Assembly: GCF_019746665.1 (NCBI RefSeq)
Contig: NZ_JAIERS010000014.1
Span: forward strand, 1 to 64,000
Length of the DNA stretch: 64,000 bases
From: Sphingomonas sp.
GTDB lineage: Bacteria > Pseudomonadota > Alphaproteobacteria > Sphingomonadales > Sphingomonadaceae
Reading direction: 5' to 3'
The translations under genes were made by a program, and so were the position numbers. Positions within the stretch are counted from its first letter, which is position 1; each line of letters begins with the position of its first letter. Below the pieces are notes generated by a model. It made no database searches, was not told the DNA's origin, and saw only the letters and a program-made list of their open reading frames with translations. Positions 34,791-43,215 of the stretch are shown piece by piece.

Positions 34791-35737
34791 GCGGCTTCGC
34801 CTTTTGCGTCTGCGGCGCCCGCGTCACCGCGCTCGCGCCCAAGCAGGCGGTGACCGAGTCGGGTGAATTGGTGTGGATTCACCTCACCAGTTCGAACGAA
34901 GAAGCCGAGGCCTGGCTGCGCGGCGACGCGGGGCTGCCGGACTATATCGTCGAATCGCTGATCGCCGCCGAAACCCGCCCGCGCTGCGACCAGATTGGCG
35001 AGGGCGCCCTGCTCAACCTGCGCGGCCGATCGAGCGACGCGATGCCGATGTCCGATCCGCTCGCCTCGGTCCGCATCTGGGCGACGGCGGGGCGGGTGAT
35101 CTCGGTCACCCGCCGGCCGCTCACGGCGGTAAAGCTGGTGTGCGACCTGGTGAAGGCGGGCAAGGTTCATGATCCGGGCGATCTGATCGCCGAGTTCGCG
35201 GTGGCGATCACCGAGGAGCTCGATCCCGATGTCGCCGATCTGGGCGATCAGCTCGACGATTGCGAAGCGATGCTCGATCCGGGGATGGTGTTCGAGCTGC
35301 GCCGCACCGTGACGCGCGTGCGCAGCCAGGCGATCGGCTATCGCCGCTTCCTGAGCCCGCAGCGCGCGACGCTGGAAAAGCTGGCGGCGCTGCCGGTCGG
35401 CTGGCTGCGCGATGACGACCGGCTGCACCTGGTCGCCGCCGCCGATCGCGCCGCGCGCATGGCCGAAGAGCTGGAGGCGATCCGCGAACGCGCCGCCCTG
35501 ACGCACGAAGCGCTCACCGACCTCCGCGCCGAACAAATCGACGCGCGCGCGCTGATCATCTCGATCGTCGCGATGGTGTTCCTGCCGCTCACTTTCCTCA
35601 CCGGGCTGCTGGGGATGAATGTGAAGGGCATCCCCTATGCCGAACGTCCCTGGGCGTTTGACGGGGTGGTCGCGGTGTGCGTGGTGCTGGCGGTGGGGAT
35701 TACGCTGTTCTTCGTGGCCCGGCGGTGGTTCCGGTAG
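34787..35737 (+). CDS. CorA-type metal transporter, ZntB-like
   Basis: A 316-aa cation transporter: a soluble N-terminal domain of about 250 residues rich in charged helices, then two C-terminal membrane spans with the pore motif GMN in LTGLLGMNVKGIPY. The KGIP continuation and short loop resemble ZntB, a zinc transporter, more than CorA for magnesium; ion specificity is inference. The start overlaps the siroheme gene (ATGA). Pentameric inner-membrane channel by family. The gene is followed by the repeat-rich convergent gap. Confidence 0.88.
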   Translation: MSGFAFCVCGARVTALAPKQAVTESGELVWIHLTSSNEEAEAWLRGDAGLPDYIVESLIAAETRPRCDQIGEGALLNLRGRSSDAMPMSDPLASVRIWATAGRVISVTRRPLTAVKLVCDLVKAGKVHDPGDLIAEFAVAITEELDPDVADLGDQLDDCEAMLDPGMVFELRRTVTRVRSQAIGYRRFLSPQRATLEKLAALPVGWLRDDDRLHLVAAADRAARMAEELEAIRERAALTHEALTDLRAEQIDARALIISIVAMVFLPLTFLTGLLGMNVKGIPYAERPWAFDGVVAVCVVLAVGITLFFVARRWFR

Positions 35738-35844
35738 CAAGCGCCTCCCCTGTAAGGGGAGGTGGCATTCGCCTCAGCGACTGACGGAGGGGTGTCCCCG
35801 GCGAATAGAGGGCGATACCCCTCCACCGCCCTGTGGGCGGTCCC

Positions 35845-35908
35845 AGTTTTGGGTTGACCGTGCCCCGCACGGTCAAGGATCGTCCGGGGGACGATCCGAC
35901 CCAAAACT
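35845..35908. repeat. 64-nt three-stem repeat element, copy 2
   Basis: The outer stem AGTTTTGGGT (35845-35854) pairs with ACCCAAAACT (35899-35908). Hairpin 1 is TGACCGTGC-CCC-GCACGGTCA (35855-35875). Hairpin 2 is GGATCGTCC-GGG-GGACGATCC (35877-35897), identical to copy 1. Three outer-stem pairs and two hairpin-1 pairs differ from copy 1, and in each case both partners change, preserving pairing. Confidence 0.88.
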
Positions 35909-35974
35909 CCCTTGCAGGAGAGGCGCTTTACGGTGAACTCCGGCTCAGTTTGATCACAAACAGCACTCATGCAC

Positions 35975-36055
35975 GTCGCCCCGGCGAAAGCCGGGGCCTG
36001 GCTGCCTTGCGGCGGAAGAACAAGAAGCCAAGCCCCGGCTCGGGGACCGGGGCGA
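35975..36055. repeat. CCCCGGCGAAGGCCGGGG-family inverted repeat, copy c (degenerate)
   Basis: The left arm contains CCCCGGC-GAAA-GCCGGGG followed by CCTGGCT. The right arm reads AGCCAAGCCCCGGCTCGGGG then ACCGGGG and pairs only partly. The unit has drifted from the copies at 8986 and 32638 but keeps local hairpins. Confidence 0.75.
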
Positions 36056-36093
36056 GGTGGTCTGAGTTGCTCTGGCGGGCGACTTGGCCAGCC

Positions 36094-37236
36094 TTAAGGC
36101 CGCTTTTCAAACCGCTCCAGCGCGGCGTTGATCGTTGCGTCCTGCTTGGCGAAGCACAGCCGCACCACGCGGGTCACCGCATCCTCCGCGTAGAACGCCG
36201 AGACCGGGATCGCCGCCACGCCCGCTTCCTCCACCAGCCAGCGGCAATAGCTGACGTCATCCATCGCGATGCCGCTCTCAGGCAGGTCGATCGACAGGAA
36301 ATAAGTGCCGTGGCTCGGCAGCACCCGATAGCCAAGCGTGGTGAGCCCCGCCGCGAGCCGATCGCGCGCGCGGGCGAAATCGGCGCGCATCCCGTCGAAA
36401 TAAGCGCGTTCCTTGCCCAGCCCATGGGCGGCGGCGGCCTGCAGATTGGGCGGGGTGGTGAAGGTTAGGAACTGGTGCGCCTTGGCGAGCGCACCGCCAA
36501 GCGCCGGATCGGCGCACATCCAGCCCACCTTCCAGCCGGTGAGCGAGAAAATCTTGCCCGCCGAGCCGATCTTCACCGTCCGCGCGCGCATCCCGGGCTC
36601 GGCCATCAGCGACTGGTGCGGCGCACCGTCGAACCGGACATGCTCCCACACCTCGTCGCAGATCGCGATCAAGTCGCGCTCCTGGCAGAATGCCGCCAGC
36701 AGCCGGCGCTCCTCGGCGCTGGCGACGCTCGCGCTCGGGTTGAGCGGATCGTTGAACAGGATCAGCCGCGTGCGCGGGGTGGCGGCCGCCTCCAGCGCTT
36801 CGCGGGTGATGCGCCATTCGGGCGGCTCGAGCCGGACGAAGCGCGCGACGCCCCCCGCGCGCTCGACGAGCGGGAGATAGGCGTCGTACATCGGCTGGAA
36901 CAGGATCACCTCGTCGCCCGGCGAAATCAGGGCGAGGAGCGCCGCCGCCAGCGCTTCGGTCGCGCCCGAGGTCACGATCACTTCCTCCGGCGTGAGATCG
37001 AGCCCCTGATGTGCGCGGTAATGCGCCGCCACCGCCGCGCGCAGCGCCGGAACGCCCAGCATCGGCGGATATTGGTTGGAGCCGGTCAGCAACGCCTCGG
37101 CGGCGGCCTGCAGCACATCCTCCGGCCCGCGCCCATCGGGAAAGCCCTGGCCGAGATTGACCGCCCCCGTCGCCCGGGCGCGGGCGGACATCGCTTCGAA
37201 AATCGTGGTGCCGAGCTTGGCGTAAACCGGGTTCAT
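36094..37236 (-). CDS. PLP-dependent class I/II aminotransferase
   Basis: A 380-aa fold I aminotransferase. The N-terminus is VYAKLGTTIFEAMSARAR, then NLGQGFPDGRGPEDV, SGATEALAAAL, the cofactor-contact region ILFNDPLNPSAS, and the Schiff-base Lys in KIGSAGKIFSLTGWKVGW. The set resembles kynurenine/methionine aminotransferases (YbdL/KAT group), and keto-methionine or aromatic substrates are plausible. The ATG at 37236 has GAGGGGT upstream; the frame stays open beyond it. Single gene, converging on the CorA-like gene across the repeat-filled gap. Confidence 0.88.
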   Translation of the reverse strand: MNPVYAKLGTTIFEAMSARARATGAVNLGQGFPDGRGPEDVLQAAAEALLTGSNQYPPMLGVPALRAAVAAHYRAHQGLDLTPEEVIVTSGATEALAAALLALISPGDEVILFQPMYDAYLPLVERAGGVARFVRLEPPEWRITREALEAAATPRTRLILFNDPLNPSASVASAEERRLLAAFCQERDLIAICDEVWEHVRFDGAPHQSLMAEPGMRARTVKIGSAGKIFSLTGWKVGWMCADPALGGALAKAHQFLTFTTPPNLQAAAAHGLGKERAYFDGMRADFARARDRLAAGLTTLGYRVLPSHGTYFLSIDLPESGIAMDDVSYCRWLVEEAGVAAIPVSAFYAEDAVTRVVRLCFAKQDATINAALERFEKRP

Positions 37237-37351
37237 ACCCCTCGCTTCCGATGACCTCATTGCGTCCCCCCGGCCTTGCGCCACGATCCCGCTGCTCGGC
37301 AAGGGTGAAGGGCAGCGGGACCCGTGACGAAGGCGGGATGACGGCCTCCGC

Positions 37352-37684
37352 TCACTTCCACACCAGCAGCGCGACCGCCCCCATGATCAGCACGAACGCC
37401 GCCGCGTGGCGCCAGCCGAGCGGCTCGCCCAGCACGAACGCGGCGAAGCCGGCGAACACCAGTAGCGAGATTGCCTCCTGCGCGATCTTGAGCTGCGACG
37501 CGCTCCAGCCATGCGCATAGCCGAGGCGATTTGCTGGCACGGCGAAGCAATATTCGATCAGCGCCAACCCCCAGCTAATCGCGATCACCCGCACTATCGG
37601 CACCCCGGCACCCGCCTTCAGATGCCAGTACCAGGCGGTCGTCATGAAGAAGTTGGAGGCGAGCAGCAGCGCGATCGTCGGCAT
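37352..37684 (-). CDS. DUF486 membrane protein
   Basis: A 110-aa inner-membrane protein with four hydrophobic segments: PTIALLLASNFFMTTAWYWHL, then VIAISWGLALIEYCFAVPANR, then QLKIAQEAISLLVFAGFAAF and the last near HAAAFVLIMGAVALLVW. These match DUF486, related in size to small multidrug resistance transporters. No function is established. The ATG at 37684 is preferred to the longer open frame, which would run into the tmRNA spacer. Confidence 0.87.
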   Translation of the reverse strand: MPTIALLLASNFFMTTAWYWHLKAGAGVPIVRVIAISWGLALIEYCFAVPANRLGYAHGWSASQLKIAQEAISLLVFAGFAAFVLGEPLGWRHAAAFVLIMGAVALLVWK

Positions 37685-37809
37685 CGCCGCGTGATGCGCG
37701 CAAAGCCTTGGGCTGGCAATGAAAGTGGGGAGCTTCTGTTGCTCGGTGCTCCCCGTACCGCCGGAATCCGCTTCTGTTGCCCGGTGCGGCCCCAACCGCG
37801 CTTTTGTCA

Positions 37810-38068
37810 AACTAACCTAGACCGTGAAGTCTTGGGTTAGGCCGCAATCGCGAGCGCCTCGTTATCGTTGGCACTTGTGTGATGGGCCGTTGCGGTGGTC
37901 CCATTCCGAGCGAAAACAGCGCCTTTCAACACACGTCGATCCTGGTTCGGCCCCGTCAAACCCGCTCGCTGCCGAGCGGTTTTGGTGGAGCCGCCGGGTA
38001 CTGCCCCCGGGTCCGCTGCGTCTATTTCACGCCGCAGTTTATCGCCATAGCCGGACGAACCGGCAGCC
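37810..38068 (-). ncRNA. ssrA: Two-piece (circularly permuted) tmRNA
   Basis: On the minus strand the acceptor piece comes first and ends with GGCGGCTCCACCA (CCA end at 37983). A 28-base hairpin spacer (37955-37982) follows, then the coding piece beginning GGGGCCG at 37954. The acceptor strands GGGGCCG and CGGCTCC pair fully with a G3-U70 wobble, the alanine identity element. The tag frame at 37837-37872 reads ANDNEALAIAA then TAA. The T-arm is CCGGG-GGCAGTA-CCCGG. The outer 5' limit is approximate: a TATA-like box at 38072-38077 suggests transcription starts near 38066. Role: rescue of stalled ribosomes, with SmpB, tagging proteins for proteolysis. Confidence 0.94.
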
Positions 38069-38102
38069 CTTGATATAAGGCGTTGGCGGTTAAAGAAAAG
38101 GC

Positions 38103-40151
38103 TCAGCTGCCTGCCTTGGCGATCAACAGATCGGGGGTCAGCACCTGGGGCAGCACCTCGGGCTCGCGCGCGCCGACCGCGTAATAGAGGTAGAGCGGCA
38201 CCCCGGCGCGGTTATGCGCCTCGATGAAGCGGCCGAGCTTGGCGTCGCCGCTGGTCCAGTCCCCCACCAGGGTGCTGACGCCGTGCTTGGCGAAGGCGGC
38301 TTGAACGGGGTCCGTGTCGATCGCGACGCGCTCGTTCACCTTGCACGTCAGGCACCAGTCGGCGGTGAAATAGACGAATACCGGCTTGCGATTGGCGCGC
38401 AGCGTGGCGAGCGCCTCCTCGCTGAAAGGCTGGGCACCCGTGCTCGTGGATGCCGCCTTGGCCTGCGGCTTAACCGCCCAGGCGGTCGCGCCCGTCACCG
38501 CGGCGAGTGCCACTAGGGCGATCAGTCCGGCGCCCAGACCACGCCGCTGGCGCTCGCCCACCAGGAACAGCACGGCGGCGATCCCGACGATGCCCGCCAG
38601 CCCGATCGCCATGCCATCGACCCCCGCCTCGCCGCCCAGCACCCAGGCAAGCCACACCGCGGTCAGGCCCATCGGCAGCGCCAGGAAATGGCGGAAATGC
38701 GCCATCCACGCGCCGGGCTTGGGCAGCGCGCGGCGCAACGCGGGCACAAAGCCGATCGCCAGGAACGGCAGCGCCAGCCCAAGGCCGAGCCCGGCGAACA
38801 CGCCCAGCCCGGCATACCAGGGGAGCACCAGCGCCGCGCCGAGCGCCGCGCCCATGAACGGCCCGGTGCACGGCGTCGCGATGATCGCCGCAAGCGCGCC
38901 GGTCGCGAACGCGCCGCTCGCCCCGCTCGCCGAATCGACGAAACGGGGGGTGGGAATCTCGAACAGCCCGGCGAGGTTCAGGGTGAGCGCCGCAACCAGC
39001 AGCAACAGCACCGCGACGACGCCCGGGTTCTGCAACTGGAACGCCCAGCCGACCGCGGTGCCGCCCGCGCGCAGGGCCAGGATCGCCGCGCCCAGGCCGA
39101 CGATCACGCTCAGCACCCCGGCGGTATAAGCGAGGGCCTCGCGCCGCGCCTCGCCCTCATCCACGCCGCCGCGCGCGAGCTGCAGTGCTTTCAGGCTCAG
39201 GATCGGGAAGACACAGGGCATCACGTTCAGGATCAGCCCACCAAGGAGCGCCCCGCCTAGCGCGAGCAGCGCCGCCGGCAGCCACGCCGCCATCGGCGCC
39301 TGCCCCACCGGCACCGGCACCACCCCTGGCTCGGCGCGCAGCAGCAGTCCTTGCGCCTTGCCGATCCGCAGCACGCCCTCGATCGGGCCATCGACGGGCT
39401 TGGAGGCTTGTGTCTCCAGGATCAGCCGATCGCCGTCGCGCGTTACTTTCTGCGATGCGTTATAGGCGACGCGGTTGGGGGTGGTCGCGAAGAAATAGGC
39501 GTCGCTCAGCGGCGCGCCGGCGGGATAAGGGATTGCGAGCCGCAACCCCTTGGCATCGCGTTGATAAGTGGCGGCGGCGCCGAGCGGCTTGGGCAGCGCC
39601 TGGCGGAATGCGTCGAAGCGCGCGCGCGCCTCGGGCGTGATCGCCCCGTCCCCCACCACCAGATCGAGCGCGAGATCGGCCTTTTCGGGCACGCAAATCT
39701 GATCGGTGCAGACGAGATAGCTCGCCTTCAGCCGGATCGGCAGCTTGGTCCCCGGCGCGAGATCGGGCGGAAGGTGCAGATCGATCAACGGGGTAAAGCG
39801 CTGGTCGAACACATAATTTTGCAGCGCGTCCGCCCCCTCGCCGATCAGCAACGTGGTTGGCACCGGATAGCGCGGCGCGTCCGCCGTCACTCCCGGGGGC
39901 AGCGTCCAGATAAGCTTGGCCGGAAACCCCGCATCGCCGGGATTCTGCCAATAACCATGCCAGCCAGGCTGCGGCACAGCGTCATAGGCGATCGTCACCG
40001 TCCCGCCCGGCGCGGGCGCCGTGCTTTCTGCGGTGAGGGTGATGGCGATATGCGGCCCCTTGGCATAAGGATCGGGCGATTGCGCCATTGCCGGCACGGC
40101 AAGGCCGAGCCAGAGCAGCATCGTCACGATCACGAAACCTAAGCGCCGCAT
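38103..40151 (-). CDS. dsbD: Protein-disulfide reductase DsbD family (ScsB-like N-terminus)
   Basis: A 682-aa electron carrier from the cytoplasmic thioredoxin pool to periplasmic thiols. A signal peptide (ending AMAQ) leads to an exported N-terminal domain of about 280 residues with a Cys pair in YLVCTDQICVP. An eight-helix DsbD transmembrane core follows with LNVMPCVFPILSLKAL and IIATPCTGPFMGAALG, then a C-terminal thioredoxin domain with ADWCLTCK. The long N-domain is the ScsB-like type. The TlpA-like lipoprotein encoded at 30394-30978 is a possible client. Divergent from the phosphatase gene. Confidence 0.92.
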   Translation of the reverse strand: MRRLGFVIVTMLLWLGLAVPAMAQSPDPYAKGPHIAITLTAESTAPAPGGTVTIAYDAVPQPGWHGYWQNPGDAGFPAKLIWTLPPGVTADAPRYPVPTTLLIGEGADALQNYVFDQRFTPLIDLHLPPDLAPGTKLPIRLKASYLVCTDQICVPEKADLALDLVVGDGAITPEARARFDAFRQALPKPLGAAATYQRDAKGLRLAIPYPAGAPLSDAYFFATTPNRVAYNASQKVTRDGDRLILETQASKPVDGPIEGVLRIGKAQGLLLRAEPGVVPVPVGQAPMAAWLPAALLALGGALLGGLILNVMPCVFPILSLKALQLARGGVDEGEARREALAYTAGVLSVIVGLGAAILALRAGGTAVGWAFQLQNPGVVAVLLLLVAALTLNLAGLFEIPTPRFVDSASGASGAFATGALAAIIATPCTGPFMGAALGAALVLPWYAGLGVFAGLGLGLALPFLAIGFVPALRRALPKPGAWMAHFRHFLALPMGLTAVWLAWVLGGEAGVDGMAIGLAGIVGIAAVLFLVGERQRRGLGAGLIALVALAAVTGATAWAVKPQAKAASTSTGAQPFSEEALATLRANRKPVFVYFTADWCLTCKVNERVAIDTDPVQAAFAKHGVSTLVGDWTSGDAKLGRFIEAHNRAGVPLYLYYAVGAREPEVLPQVLTPDLLIAKAGS

Positions 40152-40201
40152 GTCCGCCGTCCGTTAGCCCTTTTCACCGGCGCCAAGAAGGAGAAAAGCC
40201 G

Positions 40202-41851
40202 ATGAAGCACGCAATTGCTTTCGCGAGCTTGCTCGCGCTGGTTACGCCCGCCGCGCTCGCGCAGGAAGCGGCGCCCGCCACTGCGCCCGCGCCACGCCCG
40301 GCGCCCAGGCTGATCGTGACGATCTCGGTCGATCAATTCTCCGCCGATCTGTTCGCGAAATATCGCAACCGCTTCACCGGCGGCTTCAAGCGGCTGCTGG
40401 AGGGGGCAGTATTCCCGGCGGGCTATCAAAGCCACGCCGCGACCGAGACCTGCCCGGGCCATTCGACGATCCTCACCGGCATGCACCCCGCGCGCACCGG
40501 CATCATTGCCAACAGCTGGACCGATCTGAAGACGGCCCGCGCCGACAAGACCGTCTATTGCGCCGAAGATGAGAGCGTACCCGGCAGCACCAGCGCCAGC
40601 TACACCGTTTCGGACAAGCATCTGCTCGTCCCGACGCTCGGCGAGCGGATGAAGGCGGCGAACCCGGCGGCGCGGATTGTCTCGGTCGCCGGGAAGGACC
40701 GCGCGGCGGTGATGATGGGCGGCCACAAGGTCGATCAGCTCTGGTGGTGGGACGGCAAGAAGTTTTCGAGCTATGCCGGCCGCGCCGAACCCGAAGCGGT
40801 GAAGCGCGCCAACGCCGCCGCGGTCGAGCGCGTCGCCGCCGGCCAGCCAGCGCTCGACGAGCCCGATTTCTGCCGCGCGCATGATCGCCCCGTGAGCATC
40901 GGCGCGGGCAAGATGATCGGCACTGGCCGCTTTCAGCGCGCGCCGGGCGATGCCCGCCCGTTGCGCGCCTCGCCCGAGTTCGATGGGATGGTGTTCAGCC
41001 TGGCGGCCGGGCTGATCGAGGAGATGCGGCTCGGCAAGGGGGAGACGACCGATCTGATCGCGGTCGGCGCTTCCGCCACCGATTATGTCGGCCACACCTA
41101 TGGCACCAACGGAAACGAGATGTGCCTGCAACTCGCCGCGCTCGACGACACGATGGGCGATTTCTTCGACAAGCTCGATTCGCTGGGGATCGACTATGAA
41201 GTGGTGCTCACGGCCGATCATGGCGGACATGACGCGCCCGAACGCCTGCGCGAGCAGGCGATCCCCAATGCCGCGCGGATCGCGCCCGAGCTGACGACCA
41301 AGGCGATCAGCGATGCCGTCACGGCCAAGCTCAAGCTGCCGGGACAGGTGTTGTTCGGCGATTCGGGTTCGGGCGATGTGTGGATCGACCCCAAGCTCAC
41401 CCCGGCGCAAAAGGCGGCGGTGACGCGCGAGGCGCTCGCGCTCTACCGCGCTCACCCGCAGGTCGCCGCCGCGTTCAGCCGCGCCGAGATCCTGGCCGCC
41501 ACCCCCGCCACGCTGCCGCCGCCCGCCTGGAGCCTGATCGAGCGCGCCAAAGCGAGCTATAACCCGGATCGTTCGGGCGACCTTCTGATCGCGCTGAAGC
41601 CGAACATCACCCCGATCCCCGATGCGACGCGCGGCTATGTCGCGACGCACGGGTCGTTCTGGGACTATGATCGCCGGGTGCCGATCCTGTTCTGGCGCAA
41701 GGGCATGGTGCCGATGGAACAGCCGCTGCCGGTGGAAACGGTCGACATCGCGCCGACTCTGGCGGCGACGATCGGACTGAAACTGGGCGCGCCGGAAGTC
41801 GACGGCCGCTGCCTAGATCTCGACGCGGGGGCCGGGTCGACCTGCCCATGA
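40202..41851 (+). CDS. Alkaline phosphatase family protein, Thr-nucleophile (SPAP-like)
   Basis: A 549-aa periplasmic phosphomonoesterase with a signal peptide ending LAQE. The alkaline phosphatase superfamily metal and nucleophile sites are visible: SVDQ near residue 43, T83 in ATETCPGHST as nucleophile, K165 and R167 in GKDRAAV, GHTYGTNG, and VVLTADHGGHDAPE. The Thr nucleophile and Lys-x-Arg pattern match SPAP, the atypical high-activity phosphatase from Sphingomonas (T89/K171/R173), offset by six residues. The ATG at 40202 follows AAGGAGAAAAGCC. The stop overlaps the VOC gene start. It may act with the btaA-btaB lipids in phosphate economy; that link is inference. Confidence 0.92.
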   Translation: MKHAIAFASLLALVTPAALAQEAAPATAPAPRPAPRLIVTISVDQFSADLFAKYRNRFTGGFKRLLEGAVFPAGYQSHAATETCPGHSTILTGMHPARTGIIANSWTDLKTARADKTVYCAEDESVPGSTSASYTVSDKHLLVPTLGERMKAANPAARIVSVAGKDRAAVMMGGHKVDQLWWWDGKKFSSYAGRAEPEAVKRANAAAVERVAAGQPALDEPDFCRAHDRPVSIGAGKMIGTGRFQRAPGDARPLRASPEFDGMVFSLAAGLIEEMRLGKGETTDLIAVGASATDYVGHTYGTNGNEMCLQLAALDDTMGDFFDKLDSLGIDYEVVLTADHGGHDAPERLREQAIPNAARIAPELTTKAISDAVTAKLKLPGQVLFGDSGSGDVWIDPKLTPAQKAAVTREALALYRAHPQVAAAFSRAEILAATPATLPPPAWSLIERAKASYNPDRSGDLLIALKPNITPIPDATRGYVATHGSFWDYDRRVPILFWRKGMVPMEQPLPVETVDIAPTLAATIGLKLGAPEVDGRCLDLDAGAGSTCP

Positions 41852-42192
41852 CCGCGCCGACGCTGCGCCGCGCGATCATCTTCACCCGCGATCTCGCGGG
41901 CATGACACGCTTCTATCGCGACGTGATCGGCCTCACCGTGATCGAAACGAGCAAGGGCTGGGTCGATTTCGAGGCGGGCGGCACCCGAATTGCCTTGCAC
42001 GCGACCGATGCGGAGATGGGCGAGGGACCCATCAAACTCGCCTTCTTCGCGGCGGATGTGGCGGTGATGCGGGCCATGTTGGTGGCGCGCGGCGCCGCGT
42101 CATTCGGCCCGGTCAAAAGCTTTGGCGCGCTGCAGCTCTGCGACGGCTTCGATCCAGACGGGAACGCGGTCCAGCTGTCGAACCGGCCCTAG
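41848..42192 (+). CDS. VOC family (glyoxalase/bleomycin resistance-like) protein
   Basis: A 114-aa single vicinal-oxygen-chelate domain. The first beta-alpha-beta unit is AIIFTRDLAGMTRFYRDVIGLTV; the second half has LAFFAADVAVMRAMLVARG and ends DPDGNAVQLSNRP, the typical closing motif. Metal ligands are not all recognisable, so the reaction is unknown. The ATGA overlap with the phosphatase shows co-translation. The stop overlaps by four bases the end of the convergent beta-helix gene. Confidence 0.85.
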   Translation: MTAPTLRRAIIFTRDLAGMTRFYRDVIGLTVIETSKGWVDFEAGGTRIALHATDAEMGEGPIKLAFFAADVAVMRAMLVARGAASFGPVKSFGALQLCDGFDPDGNAVQLSNRP

Positions 42193-43130
42193 CGCGCCTC
42201 ATACGGCCGCACCCCAGGCCCGAGCGTGTTCGCGCCGATCGCGAGCCGCTGCTTGCTCGCGTCCGCCACGAACGCGGGCGAGCGCGTCTCTCCCGGCGAA
42301 AGTCGCGCGCTGTTCCCCTCGATCCGCAACCCGGCCGAGGAATAAGTACGCGCCTCGGGCGCCACGCTGATGAACGCGGTCCAATTCTCCTTGTTGCGGC
42401 CCTGTACCATCGTGTTGCCGCTGATCGTCCCGGTCGCGCCTTCGGAGAGGTCGATCATGTAATTGGTCTTGGCGCCCTGCGTATCGTCGAAGCTGTTGCC
42501 GCTGATTTCGACCCGGGGAACACGCAGCTTCACATAATGGCCACCGCGACCCCGCTCGAAGCGGCTGGCGGTGACGGTCACCTGGCCCTGGTTGGCGAGG
42601 TAGATCGAATGGGCGCAATCGGGCGTCTCGTCGCACTGGCCGAGGCCGGCGAAGGTCGAATGATCGATCACGATCTTCTGCGGGCCCGAAACGCCGCCCA
42701 GAATACCCTCCTGGCTATCAAGGAACATCGAATTGCTGACGGTCAGGTCGCCGATCTCGGTGCGGATGCCGGCGCCGTTGCCATCGCTTACCCGGATGCC
42801 GCGAAAGACGATCCCGTCGACTACCGCCCCGCGACCCCGCAGCACGAATGCCGCCTTGCCCTCGCAAGCGGTGCCCTCGAACACCACCGTCCCCGGGGTC
42901 TGCGCCTTGAACACGGTGCGGCCCCAATTCTGCACCGCGCACTGGCGATAGCGGCCCGGCGCGATGACGATGGTGGACCAAGTGAACTCGCCGCGCGGCT
43001 TGGCCGCCTCCAGCGCCTGGTCGAGCGTGGCATAGCTCTGCCCGGTCTCGGCGATGGTGAAAGGGCGCGGTTCCTGCGCGGCGAGCGGCGCGGCGAAGGC
43101 AAGGGCGATCAGCGGGGGCAAGGGACGCAT
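42189..43130 (-). CDS. Exported right-handed beta-helix protein
   Basis: A 313-aa protein with a signal peptide ending PLAAQ. After a short helix (YATLDQALEAAKP), repeated short strands with N/D-rich turns (IRTEIGDLTVSNSMFLDS, KIVIDHSTFAGLG, RVEISGNSFDD) indicate a right-handed parallel beta-helix as in pectate lyase-like or polysaccharide-binding proteins. Catalytic residues are not evident, so carbohydrate-active or structural roles are both possible. Overlaps the VOC gene tail-to-tail. Confidence 0.78.
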   Translation of the reverse strand: MRPLPPLIALAFAAPLAAQEPRPFTIAETGQSYATLDQALEAAKPRGEFTWSTIVIAPGRYRQCAVQNWGRTVFKAQTPGTVVFEGTACEGKAAFVLRGRGAVVDGIVFRGIRVSDGNGAGIRTEIGDLTVSNSMFLDSQEGILGGVSGPQKIVIDHSTFAGLGQCDETPDCAHSIYLANQGQVTVTASRFERGRGGHYVKLRVPRVEISGNSFDDTQGAKTNYMIDLSEGATGTISGNTMVQGRNKENWTAFISVAPEARTYSSAGLRIEGNSARLSPGETRSPAFVADASKQRLAIGANTLGPGVRPYEAR

Positions 43131-43215
43131 AAATCCTCCGCCCGCCGCTATCCCCCCGCGCGGCGCGGGACGGAAGCGCGATAAAGGGTAAACGCCGTCC
43201 CGAAAGGCGACAGCG

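Larger units (their letters stand above)
35738..36093. other. Convergent intergenic region with two repeat families
   Basis: This 356-base gap between convergent genes has no credible ORF. In order it contains a CCTCCCCtgtaaGGGGAGG stem (about 35744-35762), a stretch with GGGGTGTCCCC-type short repeats, the 64-nt three-stem element (35845-35908) and a degenerate CCCCGGCGAAAGCCGGGG-family copy (35975-36055). The layout parallels the gap at 8700-9160. Confidence 0.82.
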
